A DNA stretch of 64,000 bases from Nonomuraea turcica (GCF_030718205.1 NZ_JAUZQF010000033.1:38393-102392), one strand, 5' to 3'. Numbered from the stretch's first letter, positions 1 to 9,048 are shown. Notes: generated from the letters alone by a model not told the origin. Numbers and translations: made by a program.

Positions 1-21
1 CCCGAGCAGGACGGTCGTTGG

Positions 22-2613
22 TCAGCGCAGCCGCCGCAGTAGCGGCGAGGGTGGCGGCTCGCAGGGAGCCACTCTGATGCGCGCGTCCACCGTGGTCGCG
101 CCGTCCGGGCTGACGATGACGGGGTTGAGGTCCAATTCGGCCACCTGTGGCAGGTCTTCGAGCAGCCTGCCGATCCGCGTGACCTGGTCGGCCAGGCTCT
201 GGATGTTCATAGGCGGGGAGCCACGGTAGCCGCGCAGCAGCGGGGCGCAGCGCAGCTCGCCGATCATGTCGGTGGCGTCGGTGACGGGCGGCACCCGGAA
301 GGCGCGATCGGCCAGCAGGTCGGCTGTCACCCCGCCCATGCCCACCATGACGAGCGGTCCGAACGCCAGGTAGTTGACCCCGCCGACGATGATCTCGACG
401 CCCGCGGGCAGCATGCGCTGGACGACCGCGCCCGTCATCTCCGAGCCGATCCGCGCGGACATCGCGCGGTAGGCCTGCCGCACTTCATCGTGTGACCGGA
501 GGTTGAGCAGGACACCGCCGACGTCGCTCTTGTGCACCGGGCCCACGGCCTTGAGCACGCAGGGCAGGCCGACGTGGACCGCTGCCCGCACGGCGGTCTC
601 CGGGCTGTGCACGTCGACCGTCTCGGCAAAGGGGATGCTGTAGCAGCGCAGTAGCCGGGCGGTGACGGCGGGGGAGAGCCAGCAGCCGTCAGGGCGCTTC
701 GCCAATTCCGCCTGAACGATCTCGCGTGCCGTGACCACGTCCACCGACATCGGCGCGGGGGCGGGTTCGAGGGGGCGTCGGCGCCATTCGGCGTAGCGCA
801 CGGCGTGCGCGAGTGCCGCGACGGCCTGCTCGGGGAAGGCGTAGCTGGGCACGCGGCCGTCGATCAGGCCGCCGTGGCCGATGACGCAGGCCAGCACGGC
901 CTTGTCCGTACATTTGGCCGCCTCGGCGATGGCCTGGCGGGTGGCGTCGAGGCCATCGCCGAACGGCGGGGTGTAGACGACGAGGACCACGTCCACGTCC
1001 GGTGCCTCGGCGACCGCCTTGACGGCGGCGCCGATCTCGGGGGCGGTGGCGTCGGCGGTCAGATCGACAGGGTTGCCCAGCGCGGCGGCGGCACGGGCCT
1101 CCAGCAGCCTGGGCGGCAGCTCCGGAACGACCAGGCCGTGACGCTCGCAGGCGTCGGCGGCCATCGCTTGGGGTCCGCCGGAGTTGCCGACGATCGCGAC
1201 CCGGCGGCCGCGCGGCAGGGGTTGGGCGGCCAGCAGCTTGGCGGTGTCGATCAGCTCGTGCACGCTGTCGAGCCGGATCACGCCGGCGGCGCGGGTGAGC
1301 GCGTCCACCGCCACGTCGGGGGTGGCCGCGGCGGCGGTGTGCGAGCGCACCGCCCGGTCGCCCGCCCCGCCGCGGCCGCTCTTGACCAGCAGGATCGGCT
1401 TGCGCGCCCCGACCCGGCGGGCGATGCGGGCGAACCTGCGCGGATTCCCGAACGACTCCAGATACAGGGCGATCACATCGGTGCCAGGGTCGTCCTCCCA
1501 GTATTCGAGGAGGTCGTTGCCACTGACGTCGGCCTTGTTGCCGACCGAGACGAACGAGGAGACGTCCAGCCGCTCCAGCAGTGCCGCGCCCACGGCACCT
1601 GATTGCGACATCAGCGCCACCCGGCCACGGACGGGTCGGTGTGGCAGGAAGCTGGCGTTGAGCCGGGCCGCAGTGTTGACCACGCCCAGGCAGTTCGGCC
1701 CGATGAGGCGCATCCCGGCCGCACGGCAGATCTTTAGCAGGTCGGACTCCCCGTCGCGCTGCCCGGTCTCGGCGAACCCCGACGTCACCACGACCAACCC
1801 GGCCACACCCGCATCCGCGCAGTCGCGGGCCACCTCCAGCACGTGCCGGGCAGGCACCGCCACCACTGCCAGGTCCACGCCATCAGGAACCTTGGCGTGG
1901 CAGGCCAGCCCGGCCACCTCGGTGGCGTTGGGGTTGACGGGGTGGATCGGCCCGCGGAAGCCACCGTCGATCAGGTTGCGCAGCACCTTGTGTCCGATGG
2001 CGCGCTCGTTGCGGCCGGCGCCGATCACCGCCACCGAGCGAGGCGCGAGCACCCGCCGTAGTGACGCCCGTCCCGCTTCGTGATCGCGGGCCGCGATGCC
2101 CTCGTGCAGCCGATGGGTGGGCTCGGCGGCGATGACGACGTGCAGCATGCCCTCCTCGAAGCGTTGCGTCATCTCCAGCCCGAGGCCGTGCAGCACCCGC
2201 AGCATCGGCCGGTTCTCACCCAGCACGTCGGCCACCAGTTCCCGAACTCCATGCGCGCCCGCGTCCAGCGCGACGTGCTCGAGCAGCAAGGTGCCCAGGC
2301 CGTGCCCGTGAACGGCGTCATCAATGAGGATGGCCAGGTCGGCACTGCCATCGCGGCCGGGGACGTACTCCGCTACCCCGATCAGTTGCCCGCGGATGGT
2401 GGCGACCAGTGCGTGTCCGCCGTATTCGTCGCTGGTGATGCGGTCCATATAGGCGTGCGCGGTCTTGCGGCCACCGGTGAAGAAACGCAGGTACGCCGAG
2501 TGCTCAGAGGATCGGTCGATCAGCTCGTGCAGGGCGCCGCGGTCGGTGGGGCGCAGCGGGCGGACGTGGGCAATGCCGCCGTCGCGCAGCAGTACGTCGT
2601 ATCCCTCGGGCAT
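22..2613 (-). CDS. GNAT acetyltransferase / ADP-forming acyl-CoA synthetase fusion (Pat/AcdA-like)
   Basis: About 863 residues. A GNAT domain occupies roughly residues 10-170. It is followed by a CoA-binding Rossmann domain (RSVAVIGAGRNERAIGHKVL), a succinyl-CoA-ligase-like domain (NCLGVVNTAARLNASFLP, MSQSGAVGAALLERL) and a C-terminal ATP-grasp domain (CVLKAVGPVHKSDVGGV). The loop RSHTAAAATPD keeps the histidine phosphorylated in ADP-forming acetate-CoA ligases, so the synthetase half may be active. Family members act as protein lysine acetyltransferases (Pat/Pka) or as acetyl-CoA/acetate interconverting enzymes. The start at 2613 is chosen because GGAAGAGAG lies just upstream; an in-frame start at 2667 is possible. 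The gene is divergent from the universal stress gene, with a DosR-like box between them. Confidence 0.9.
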   Translation of the reverse strand: MPEGYDVLLRDGGIAHVRPLRPTDRGALHELIDRSSEHSAYLRFFTGGRKTAHAYMDRITSDEYGGHALVATIRGQLIGVAEYVPGRDGSADLAILIDDAVHGHGLGTLLLEHVALDAGAHGVRELVADVLGENRPMLRVLHGLGLEMTQRFEEGMLHVVIAAEPTHRLHEGIAARDHEAGRASLRRVLAPRSVAVIGAGRNERAIGHKVLRNLIDGGFRGPIHPVNPNATEVAGLACHAKVPDGVDLAVVAVPARHVLEVARDCADAGVAGLVVVTSGFAETGQRDGESDLLKICRAAGMRLIGPNCLGVVNTAARLNASFLPHRPVRGRVALMSQSGAVGAALLERLDVSSFVSVGNKADVSGNDLLEYWEDDPGTDVIALYLESFGNPRRFARIARRVGARKPILLVKSGRGGAGDRAVRSHTAAAATPDVAVDALTRAAGVIRLDSVHELIDTAKLLAAQPLPRGRRVAIVGNSGGPQAMAADACERHGLVVPELPPRLLEARAAAALGNPVDLTADATAPEIGAAVKAVAEAPDVDVVLVVYTPPFGDGLDATRQAIAEAAKCTDKAVLACVIGHGGLIDGRVPSYAFPEQAVAALAHAVRYAEWRRRPLEPAPAPMSVDVVTAREIVQAELAKRPDGCWLSPAVTARLLRCYSIPFAETVDVHSPETAVRAAVHVGLPCVLKAVGPVHKSDVGGVLLNLRSHDEVRQAYRAMSARIGSEMTGAVVQRMLPAGVEIIVGGVNYLAFGPLVMVGMGGVTADLLADRAFRVPPVTDATDMIGELRCAPLLRGYRGSPPMNIQSLADQVTRIGRLLEDLPQVAELDLNPVIVSPDGATTVDARIRVAPCEPPPSPLLRRLR

Positions 2614-2701
2614 GCCGGTCTCTCTTCCGCGATATGGCTCTCGACGCCGAGACTGTCCGCCGGCCATGTGCGGCGGACAGTGCCGTACGGCCCTCGCCTT
2701 G

Positions 2702-2715
2702 GGGCCGAAGGTCCC
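2702..2715. promoter_or_regulatory. DosR/DevR-like box 1
   Basis: GGGCCGAAGGTCCC, an inverted repeat between the divergent GNAT/synthetase gene (start 2613) and the universal stress gene (start 2779). It is identical to the box at 5451 and matches the shared consensus GGGMCNWWNGTCCY. Its similarity to the mycobacterial DosR operator is from knowledge of that motif; binding is inferred. Confidence 0.6.
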
Positions 2716-2778
2716 TGCTCATCGAGCCGTGGGTACGGGAGGCTGGGTGCCATGGGCGTCTGAAGGGGGTCTGCTGAC

Positions 2779-3483
2779 ATGAACCACATCGTGCTCGGCT
2801 ACGACGGCTCGGACTTCTCGATGCAGGCCCTGGACTGGGCGCTGGATGAGGCGGAGCTGAGGAAGCTGCCACTGACCGTCGCCCACGCCTGGCAATGGCC
2901 CTACGGCGAGGCGGAGGAGGAAGCCAAGACCCACCTGCGCAAGGCGGCCGAGCACGTGCTGTGGCACGGCGCCGACTGCGCCCGCTCGACCAGCGCGGGC
3001 GTACGCGTCGAGACCGACCTGTACGAAGGCCCCGCCGCGGAGCGCCTCGTCGAGCTCTCCGGCAGCGCCGACCTCATCGTGGTCGGCTCCCGCGGCCTCA
3101 GCGCGCTGCCACGGGCGGTCGTCGGCTCGGTCGCCGGTTACGTCGCCGCCCACGCCGACTGCCCGGTCATCGTCGTACGCGGCCCAGGACCCCTGCCCAC
3201 ATCCACCCATCCAGGGCCGATCGTCGTCGCCGGCAAGGAGCCGGACCCGGCCGTGCTGGAGTTCGCGTTCGGCGAGGCCGCCCTGCGCCATGTTCCTCTC
3301 TCCTCCTCGGCCGACCTGACCGAATGGGCGGCACGCCATCCTGAGGTTCGGACCCAGGAAGGCGACGCAGTCGATCGCGCCATGCTCATGGTCATCGGCC
3401 GCACGCGCGCCACGCGCCTCGGCCCCGCGAACTACCTCCTCCAGCACGCGCCCTGCCCCGTGGCGGTGGTGTCGGAAAGCTGA
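2779..3483 (+). CDS. Universal stress protein (UspA family)
   Basis: 234 residues. The first Usp domain starts MNHIVLGYDGSDFS and has a complete nucleotide-binding signature, VGSRGLSALPRAVVGSVA (G-x2-G-x9-G-S). The second domain is short, ends in APCPVAVVSES and lacks that glycine signature, so it is probably degenerate. Usp proteins are cytosolic stress and dormancy factors that bind ATP or cAMP; several belong to the DosR regulon in mycobacteria. The gene follows the box at 2702 and precedes a WS/DGAT gene in the same direction. Confidence 0.93.
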   Translation: MNHIVLGYDGSDFSMQALDWALDEAELRKLPLTVAHAWQWPYGEAEEEAKTHLRKAAEHVLWHGADCARSTSAGVRVETDLYEGPAAERLVELSGSADLIVVGSRGLSALPRAVVGSVAGYVAAHADCPVIVVRGPGPLPTSTHPGPIVVAGKEPDPAVLEFAFGEAALRHVPLSSSADLTEWAARHPEVRTQEGDAVDRAMLMVIGRTRATRLGPANYLLQHAPCPVAVVSES

Positions 3484-3606
3484 CCCCGGGTGGGGGCAAG
3501 AACGTGGCAAATCGCGGATCGGACCAGGACTTAAGACTCTGTGCCCCCGCGCGTCCCGGTCGGAGGCTTGGGGGAAACCCGTACCAGACCAAGGGGAGGT
3601 CCGGCC

Positions 3607-5004
3607 ATGACCGAACACCTCAGCCCGCTGGACGCGGCCTTCCTCGACGTTGAAGACGAGGTGCCGGAGGTCTCGATGGCCATCGCGTCGATCGCTGTCA
3701 TGGAGGGTCCGCCTCCTTCCAGACAAGAGCTCGTCGCGGCCATGCGGCGCAGGTTACCGTTGGTCCCCCTGTACCGGCAGAAGGCCCGGCAGTTGCCGTT
3801 CGACCTTGGTGCGCCCGTCCTGGTCGACGATCCGGACTTCGATCTCGACCGGCACATCCGGCACGCGAGCGTGGCCGAGCCAGGAGACGACGCGGCGCTG
3901 TGCGAACGGATCGGTGAGATCATGTCGCAGCGCCTCGACCGCGAGCGGCCGCTGTGGGAGTACTGGCTGCTGGACGGGCTGTCCAGCGGGCGCTGGGCAC
4001 TGGTGTCCAAGGTGCACCATTGCCTGGTCGACGGCATCTCCGGCGCCAACCTGTACTACGTGCTCTTCGACCTGTCGCCGGACGGCGACCAGCGCGAGGC
4101 GCCGCTTGATGCCTACGCCCCCGATCCGGAGCCATCGACGCCGCACCTGATCGCCGGCGCGGTACGTGACCTGGTGCTCAACCCGATCGAGCAGCTGCGC
4201 ATGATCGGCGAGGCGCTCCGGACGCCACGCGCCACCGCGCAGCGCATCGCGGACACCGCCCGCGGTCTGCTCACCTTCGCGGGTTCACTCTGGCCGGCAG
4301 CCCGCTCCACGCTCAGCGGCCCGATCGGCGAGCAGCGCCGCTACGCCGTCGCCCGCGCATCCCTGACAGAGATGAAACAGGCCGCCCGCCAGGCCGGCGC
4401 GAGCCTCAACGACGTGGCGCTGTCGGCCATCGCCGGCGCCTTCCGATCCCTGCTGCTCCACCGGGGCGAGGAGCCGCACCCGCACGCCGTACGTACGGCG
4501 GTGCCGGTGTCGGTACGGGCCCCCGGTGACGAAGGCATGTGCGCGAACCGGATCTCGGTCATGCTGGCGCTTCTCCCGGTGCATCTGGCCGACCCCGGCG
4601 AACGCCTCCAAGCCGTGCACGCCCACCTCACCGAGCTGAAGGCGAGCATGGAGGCACAGGCCGGCGAGGCGATGACCACGCTGGCCCGCCACGAGCCGTT
4701 CCCACCGGTATCCTGGGTGATCCGGTTGCTCGCCCGTCTCCCACAGCGCACCGTCGTCACGGTCACCACGAACGTCCCCGGCCCTCCCGTGCCGTTATAC
4801 CTCCTCGGCCGCCGAGCCCTGGAGCTCTTCCCCTACGTCCCGATCATCGCCAGGCTGCGCACCGGCGTCTCCGTCTTCTCCTACTGCGACCAGGTCACCT
4901 TCGGCGTAACCGGCGACTACGACACCGTGCCCGAGGTCGAGCGGTTCGCCCTCGCCATCGAGGAGGAACTGGGCAAGCTCGTCAACACGGTCGCCGCCGC
5001 CTGA
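3607..5004 (+). CDS. Wax ester synthase / diacylglycerol acyltransferase (WS/DGAT)
   Basis: About 465 residues. The catalytic motif HHCLVDG sits near residue 137, inside KVHHCLVDGISGANLYYV. The N-terminus MTEHLSPLDAAFLDVEDE and the C-terminal segment VTVTTNVPGPPVPLYLLG are typical of the family. The enzyme acylates diacylglycerol or fatty alcohol with acyl-CoA and builds storage lipid; in mycobacteria tgs1 is hypoxia-induced. The ATG at 3607 is preceded by AAGGGGAGG with 7-nt spacing, so the in-frame codons back to 3541 are not needed. A weak box-like sequence (3526-3539) lies upstream. Confidence 0.93.
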   Translation: MTEHLSPLDAAFLDVEDEVPEVSMAIASIAVMEGPPPSRQELVAAMRRRLPLVPLYRQKARQLPFDLGAPVLVDDPDFDLDRHIRHASVAEPGDDAALCERIGEIMSQRLDRERPLWEYWLLDGLSSGRWALVSKVHHCLVDGISGANLYYVLFDLSPDGDQREAPLDAYAPDPEPSTPHLIAGAVRDLVLNPIEQLRMIGEALRTPRATAQRIADTARGLLTFAGSLWPAARSTLSGPIGEQRRYAVARASLTEMKQAARQAGASLNDVALSAIAGAFRSLLLHRGEEPHPHAVRTAVPVSVRAPGDEGMCANRISVMLALLPVHLADPGERLQAVHAHLTELKASMEAQAGEAMTTLARHEPFPPVSWVIRLLARLPQRTVVTVTTNVPGPPVPLYLLGRRALELFPYVPIIARLRTGVSVFSYCDQVTFGVTGDYDTVPEVERFALAIEEELGKLVNTVAAA

Positions 5005-5016
5005 GCCGGCATGTGA

Positions 5017-5364
5017 TCAGATGAGTACGGAGAAGCGGCGGTCCAAATGAGTGATTTTCAGGAGTCGGGAGACACGTTCGGGGACGCGGGAGAGGTGCAG
5101 TTGCCCGCCGATGTCCCGGGCCCTGTCGTCGGCCCGGATGAGGGCGGTGAGGCCGGACGCGTCCATGAAGGACACGTTGCCCAGGTCGACCTCGGCGGCC
5201 GTACCCGGTTCTGCCATCGTGCCGACGAGCAGCTCTGCCAACGTCGGTGCCGTCGTGATGTCGATCTCTCCTGAGACCGCGATCTGCGCTGTGCCGTTTT
5301 CCACCTCCGCGGAAAGCCCGAAGGGATGTCCACGCGGGCCCCGCGGGGCAAGCTTCCTGTCCAT
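5017..5364 (-). CDS. STAS-domain anti-sigma factor antagonist
   Basis: About 115 residues from the ATG at 5364, which follows GGAGGGGG; a GTG at 5409 is a longer alternative. The core reads VSGEIDITTAPTLAELLVG, then VDLGNVSFMDASGLTALIRA with the DASG loop whose serine is phosphorylated in SpoIIAA/RsbV proteins. The likely role is to release a sigma factor from an anti-sigma kinase; partners are not encoded nearby. It is convergent with the WS/DGAT gene, and a DosR-like box lies about 90 bp upstream. Confidence 0.88.
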   Translation of the reverse strand: MDRKLAPRGPRGHPFGLSAEVENGTAQIAVSGEIDITTAPTLAELLVGTMAEPGTAAEVDLGNVSFMDASGLTALIRADDRARDIGGQLHLSRVPERVSRLLKITHLDRRFSVLI

Positions 5365-5409
5365 CTTCCCCCTCCAACTGAGTCTCGCCGAAGAGCCCAG
5401 GCCCTTCAC

Positions 5410-5757
5410 CGAATCACTTCATCCTGTTAGAGACGTCGATGGTCGCGCCAGGGCCGAAGGTCCCACCTCTTCACGTCCAACGTCACACGGAGTGATAGTT
5501 GACCGGGACGGATCACACCATCTCATCGATCATGGACTCAGCCATCTCGGCAGATTAGCCCTTGGCGTGTCACGCTCTGGCCTGCCAAAGGTCCGAGAGC
5601 GCGGGCCGCAAGCCCCTCCCTGCCCGCCGACTCCGACCGCAGCGTGTCGCGGATGCGCTGGGGCCGAACTTCTCCGGCAGCCTGGACCGAAGTCCCCTGG
5701 CCGCGGCGACATGGGCCTCCAACGGGACATTTGGGTAGAAGGTATCGGCGTCGTCCA
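5410..5757. other. Intergenic stretch with a regulatory box and an unrecognised reading frame
   Basis: No convincing gene. It contains the box at 5451-5464. A minus-strand frame (5570-5761) starts MMDDADTFYPNVPLEAHVAA and then turns into low-complexity Arg-rich sequence, as if a gene had been truncated or frameshifted. I do not recognise the family. Confidence 0.4.
5451..5464. promoter_or_regulatory. DosR/DevR-like box 2
   Basis: GGGCCGAAGGTCCC, identical to the box at 2702 and placed upstream of the STAS-domain gene on the minus strand. Confidence 0.6.
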
Positions 5758-6018
5758 TCACGATTCGGCCGGGATGGCGACAGATTCCGCGAGATCCTGC
5801 TTGGTGATGGCCGCCACCTTGCCAGCCAGGTCGGCCAGTGCGCGAGAGGCGGCCAGCTCATCGCCGATGTCGGGCACCCAGGCATCGGCCGGGTTGCGGC
5901 GCCTGCGCCCTATACCGTCCACACGCCCGCCGCCCTTGGTGATCAGGACAGCACGTGCCGATGTCTCATCCCCTTCATCGGCGAGATAGATCTGCACAGT
6001 CCACTGCTTGTTCGCCAC
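5758..6018 (-). CDS. DUF1876 domain protein
   Basis: 86 residues from a GTG at 6018, which is preceded by AGGAGG at good spacing. It begins VANKQWTVQIYLADEGDE and contains the family core ARAVLITKGGGRVDGIGR and DELAASRALADLAGKV. DUF1876 proteins are small, probably double-stranded-RNA-binding-like folds of unknown function, abundant in actinobacteria; a mycobacterial member is a DosR regulon protein. A box lies about 90 bp upstream, which agrees with that regulation. Confidence 0.85.
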   Translation of the reverse strand: MANKQWTVQIYLADEGDETSARAVLITKGGGRVDGIGRRRRNPADAWVPDIGDELAASRALADLAGKVAAITKQDLAESVAIPAES

Positions 6019-6106
6019 CGTAGGAACCTCCTGCGCAACCCTTGGATCTTGTCCAGTCTTCACCTGGCGCTCGCATGCCCGCCAGGGGCGAACGCCCGGT
6101 TCCGTG

Positions 6107-6120
6107 GGGACGAAAGACCC
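6107..6120. promoter_or_regulatory. DosR/DevR-like box 3
   Basis: GGGACGAAAGACCC, upstream of the DUF1876 gene (start 6018, minus strand). Confidence 0.55.
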
Positions 6121-6212
6121 TTAGCTCAGGCCCATCGGCCCGCTGGGTCGGGGTGGATGCCGCAATCGGTATTCATGTTGTGATGAATTCGGCGGTGTCC
6201 GTACGTTGTCTA

Positions 6213-6268
6213 GGGGGCTCCTTCATGATCGCCCGCAGGCTTCGTGAGGAATTCGATCATGAGCCCCC
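6213..6268 (-). terminator. Large imperfect hairpin, probable terminator
   Basis: GGGGGCTC...CATGATCG (6213-6231) pairs with CGATCATGAGCCCCC (6254-6268), with a short bulge on the left arm and a loop of about 22 nt. It lies just past the 3' end of the minus-strand pair 6355-6984, where a terminator is expected. No T-tract follows. Confidence 0.45.
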
Positions 6269-6354
6269 GTCGCACGGTTCTCGGCGGGGACTCTCCGGTC
6301 TCCGGGGGACCCGTTGGCACGTCACATGCCGTGCCGCCCAGAGACGGCCCTAGG

Positions 6355-6597
6355 CTAGACCCACCGGCCAGTCAGCCAGTGCCACGCATCCTTCGCCCTA
6401 CGCGAAACCCCTCGTGCCGTCTCCTCTTGCCGGATCATCCGGAAGCCCTCCCACGTCGTCCGGCGAACCGCCCACTGACCGGCCTCGGTGATCAGCTCCA
6501 GCTCGATTCCCTCGTGAACGGTGACGTGATCGCGTACCCGGGTGTGAGCGCCACGCCCCTGGTAAGGCGACCAAACGAGCTTGGTCACACCGAGCAT
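6355..6597 (-). CDS. Hypothetical protein
   Basis: 80 residues beginning MLGVTKLVWSPYQGRGAHTR and ending RAKDAWHWLTGRWV. No family was recognised. It is Trp- and Arg-rich with no membrane segment. It starts 3 nt after the stop of the 127-residue gene at 6601-6984, so the two are probably co-transcribed. The pair is divergent from a HTH-DUF5919/Nudix operon, and all four may form one cargo block inside the dormancy island. Confidence 0.6.
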   Translation of the reverse strand: MLGVTKLVWSPYQGRGAHTRVRDHVTVHEGIELELITEAGQWAVRRTTWEGFRMIRQEETARGVSRRAKDAWHWLTGRWV

Positions 6598-6600
6598 GGG

Positions 6601-6984
6601 TCAGGACTCGATCGGCGTGTGCCTGAGCGGGTTCGGGTATTTGGTGGGTCCGTCAATCCGGCCCAGGTTGCGAGACCACCGGGGGCACGTCTTGAGCGCC
6701 ACATCGAACGCGACCACTTCTCCCCAACCTTGATCGGCAAGCGCCTCGATCAGCCATGTCCAGGCGAACATGAGATCCGTCGTCAGGATCGCTCCGGAGA
6801 CCTCCGCGGGCTTCACCGGGTTGACGTGGGCCTGCACGAGATACACGGTCGTCGTGCCCTTTGGTACGTGAAGGATCATGCCGCTGATCTCGACGGCCAC
6901 CTTGTCAGCGGGAGGCACTTGCTGGCGTACGGCGTTGCTCACAGCCTCAGCATCTTCTGTGACTACAGGACAGCGCACCGTCAC
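6601..6984 (-). CDS. Hypothetical protein
   Basis: 127 residues from a GTG at 6984. It is soluble, with segments VAVEISGMILHVPKGTTTVY and WTWLIEALADQGWGEVVAF and a basic C-terminus (KTCPRWSRNLGRIDGPTKYP). No family was recognised. It is first in a two-gene operon and shares a roughly 70-bp divergent promoter region with the HTH-DUF5919 gene, which is a plausible regulator. Confidence 0.6.
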   Translation of the reverse strand: MTVRCPVVTEDAEAVSNAVRQQVPPADKVAVEISGMILHVPKGTTTVYLVQAHVNPVKPAEVSGAILTTDLMFAWTWLIEALADQGWGEVVAFDVALKTCPRWSRNLGRIDGPTKYPNPLRHTPIES

Positions 6985-7052
6985 CCCTGGACACCTAACG
7001 ACATCTTGCAGTCAACTGGATGCGCTCGGATGTCCTAAGGCAGGATGCCGCC

Positions 7053-7793
7053 ATGGTGAACGAACGCCTACGCCGGGCTATGCTCCGCGCCGGGCTCGAC
7101 CCCCGTCAACTCGCGGACCGAGGTGAGGTCAGCGTGAAGTCCGTCGAGCGCTGGCTGCACGGGACGGTCGTCCCTTACCCCAAGACCCGGTACCGGGTCG
7201 CCGCCATCCTCGATGAAGACGAGTCGTACCTGTGGCCGGACGCCATCGACAAGGCGTCACTCATGGGTGCCGAGGTGGTCGCTTCCTACCCGCGCCGCAA
7301 TGACGTGCCGCGCCATCTGTGGACGGAGACGCTGCGCAACGCCGAGCGCAACATCGACCTCCTGGCGTTCGCCGGCCTGTTCCTGACGGAGGAACACCCT
7401 GACTGGCTCCCCACGCTGGCCGGCAAGGCGAAAGAGGGTGCACGGGTGCGCCTGCTGCTCGGCGATCCACAGGGGGAACAGCTCGCCTCGCGTGACGCAG
7501 AGCATCAGATCGGCGGGGGCGTGGCGGGACGTGTGGCGGCGGTGGTTGGCTACTACCGGAAGCACATGCCGCCCAGCGTGCAGATCCGCTTGCACGACAC
7601 ACCGCTGTACAACTCGATCTACCGCTTCGACGATGAGATGTTGGTGAACGTCCACGTGTACGGGCTGCTTGCCGCGTACACGCCCACGATCCATCTGCGC
7701 AGGATGGACGGGGCGTGGTTCAACACCTACGTGGAATCGTTCGAGCGGGTATGGGCGTCGGCACGGCCGTGGGATCGCGGGGTCGTCGCGTGA
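7053..7793 (+). CDS. XRE-type helix-turn-helix protein with DUF5919 domain
   Basis: 246 residues. The N-terminal HTH (residues 1-60) contains LDPRQLADRGEVSVKSVERW. The rest matches the actinobacterial DUF5919 architecture, with AERNIDLLAFAGLFLTEEHP and ARVRLLLGDPQGEQLA, a phospholipase-D-like fold with no visible pair of HKD motifs. The likely role is transcriptional control or nucleic-acid sensing. The ATG at 7053 follows AAGGCAGG; an ATG at 7020 is less likely. The stop overlaps the Nudix start, so the two are translationally coupled. Confidence 0.8.
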   Translation: MVNERLRRAMLRAGLDPRQLADRGEVSVKSVERWLHGTVVPYPKTRYRVAAILDEDESYLWPDAIDKASLMGAEVVASYPRRNDVPRHLWTETLRNAERNIDLLAFAGLFLTEEHPDWLPTLAGKAKEGARVRLLLGDPQGEQLASRDAEHQIGGGVAGRVAAVVGYYRKHMPPSVQIRLHDTPLYNSIYRFDDEMLVNVHVYGLLAAYTPTIHLRRMDGAWFNTYVESFERVWASARPWDRGVVA

Positions 7794-8284
7794 CGAAGAA
7801 GACGAAGCGCGTCGATTACTGGCGTGACCCGGACGCGCCGAAACCGACCAGTCGTAAGGCGTCGGCGAGTGTGTTCGTCCGTGACGACGGGGGCCGTCTA
7901 CTGATGCTGCGTCGTACGGACAACGACCTGTGGACGATCCCCACCGGGGGTGTGAAGCGAGGTGAGACGGTTGCTCAGGCGGCGGCACGGGAGTGCCGTG
8001 AGGAGACCGGCCTCGACGTCGAGGTGACGGGCCTGGTGGGTGTGTTCTCCACCCCTGACCATGTGATCGTCTACATGCACGGTGACAAGGTCGACGAGGT
8101 GCGGCAGCCGATCAACATCTGCTTGCGCGCCCGGGTCGTCGGCGGGATCATGCAGCCCGAGCCCACTGAAGCACGCGAGGTGCGGTGGGTCGATCCTGAA
8201 GCTCTCCAGGACTACCCCATCCACCCCGCCATTCGGCTGCGTATCGATCACGGCCTCAAAGGGCTGGACCCGTACATCGGCTAA
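7790..8284 (+). CDS. Nudix hydrolase
   Basis: 164 residues from a GTG at 7790 that overlaps the upstream stop (GTGA). The Nudix box is complete: GGVKRGETVAQAAARECREE followed by TGL (G-x5-E-x7-R-E-x2-E-E-x-G-L). Nudix enzymes cleave nucleoside diphosphates linked to another moiety; the substrate cannot be told from sequence. Coupling to a HTH-DUF5919 protein suggests that the protein and the hydrolase act on one signal or metabolite. Confidence 0.92.
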   Translation: MTKKTKRVDYWRDPDAPKPTSRKASASVFVRDDGGRLLMLRRTDNDLWTIPTGGVKRGETVAQAAARECREETGLDVEVTGLVGVFSTPDHVIVYMHGDKVDEVRQPINICLRARVVGGIMQPEPTEAREVRWVDPEALQDYPIHPAIRLRIDHGLKGLDPYIG

Positions 8285-8442
8285 AGACCCCCGGTGCCCC
8301 CTGGTTCCGGGGCATGTCTCAGGGAGCGTCGGATTCCATCGGAGCAGGCGCTGGAGCGTGCGCTTGCTGCCGTGCACCCACCCGAGCTGAACGTGTCCTG
8401 GCGCTTCCAGAAACCCCGGATGGAGCCGGGCTGAGCCGTTGC

Positions 8443-9048
8443 TCACGGCTGTCTGGGGCGGCGCCGCTGCTCGCCGGCCCGCACCCACGCGGCGTCCCAC
8501 TCGCCGTACCGGACCCGATCCAGCCGCCGGCGGAAGACCAAGAACGCCGTCAGCACCAGCAACCCCGTCCCGAGCACGACCAGGAGCCCCATCACCATTC
8601 CCCGCATGGCGAGCACCGCACTGTCAGCGGGCGGTGAGGCGGGTGCACCAGCGGCATCGATCCACACCGGGACCACAGAGCCCGCCTTGGCCAACGAGGG
8701 TGCCGGCACGAAGCCGCATCGCGCCGCGCCCTCAGCGGTCGTCCAGCGGGCCATCGTCTCCGGTTGCGCGGCGGGGACCTCGGAGAACGACACGCGGGCG
8801 GGCGGAGCATCCTGCGTCAACGTGGCCATGACCTGTCGTCGAACACCGGTCCCCGCGCTCTGATCCTGCACCGCCCCCTCGTACACCGCCCGCCCGGCGA
8901 CCACGGCCGGCCACAGGCTGACCAGCACCAGGACCAGAGCCGCCAGCACGAAAACGGACTCCAGCCGATCGGAATGGCGGCGCAAGGGATTGTCGTCGTG
9001 CCGGTACAGGCGCACACGCAGCATTACCGGATGAATCGAGCTCTTCAT
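8443..9048 (-). CDS. Rv1733c-family membrane protein
   Basis: 201 residues, starting at 9048 after AAGGAGG. One membrane helix lies near residues 33-53 (VFVLAALVLVLVSLWPAVVA) and a second near 155-172 (VMGLLVVLGTGLLVLTAFLV), with an extracytoplasmic domain between them. This matches Rv1733c-like proteins, a DosR-regulon membrane family of unknown function that is expanded in streptomycetes and relatives. It shares the intergenic DosR-like box at 9120 with the divergent DUF1918 gene. Confidence 0.85.
   Translation of the reverse strand: MKSSIHPVMLRVRLYRHDDNPLRRHSDRLESVFVLAALVLVLVSLWPAVVAGRAVYEGAVQDQSAGTGVRRQVMATLTQDAPPARVSFSEVPAAQPETMARWTTAEGAARCGFVPAPSLAKAGSVVPVWIDAAGAPASPPADSAVLAMRGMVMGLLVVLGTGLLVLTAFLVFRRRLDRVRYGEWDAAWVRAGEQRRRPRQP

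Noticed and set aside
3526..3539. Possible ninth DosR-like box upstream of WS/DGAT
   Set aside because: AGGACTTAAGACTC has three mismatches to the consensus; kept only as a weak candidate.
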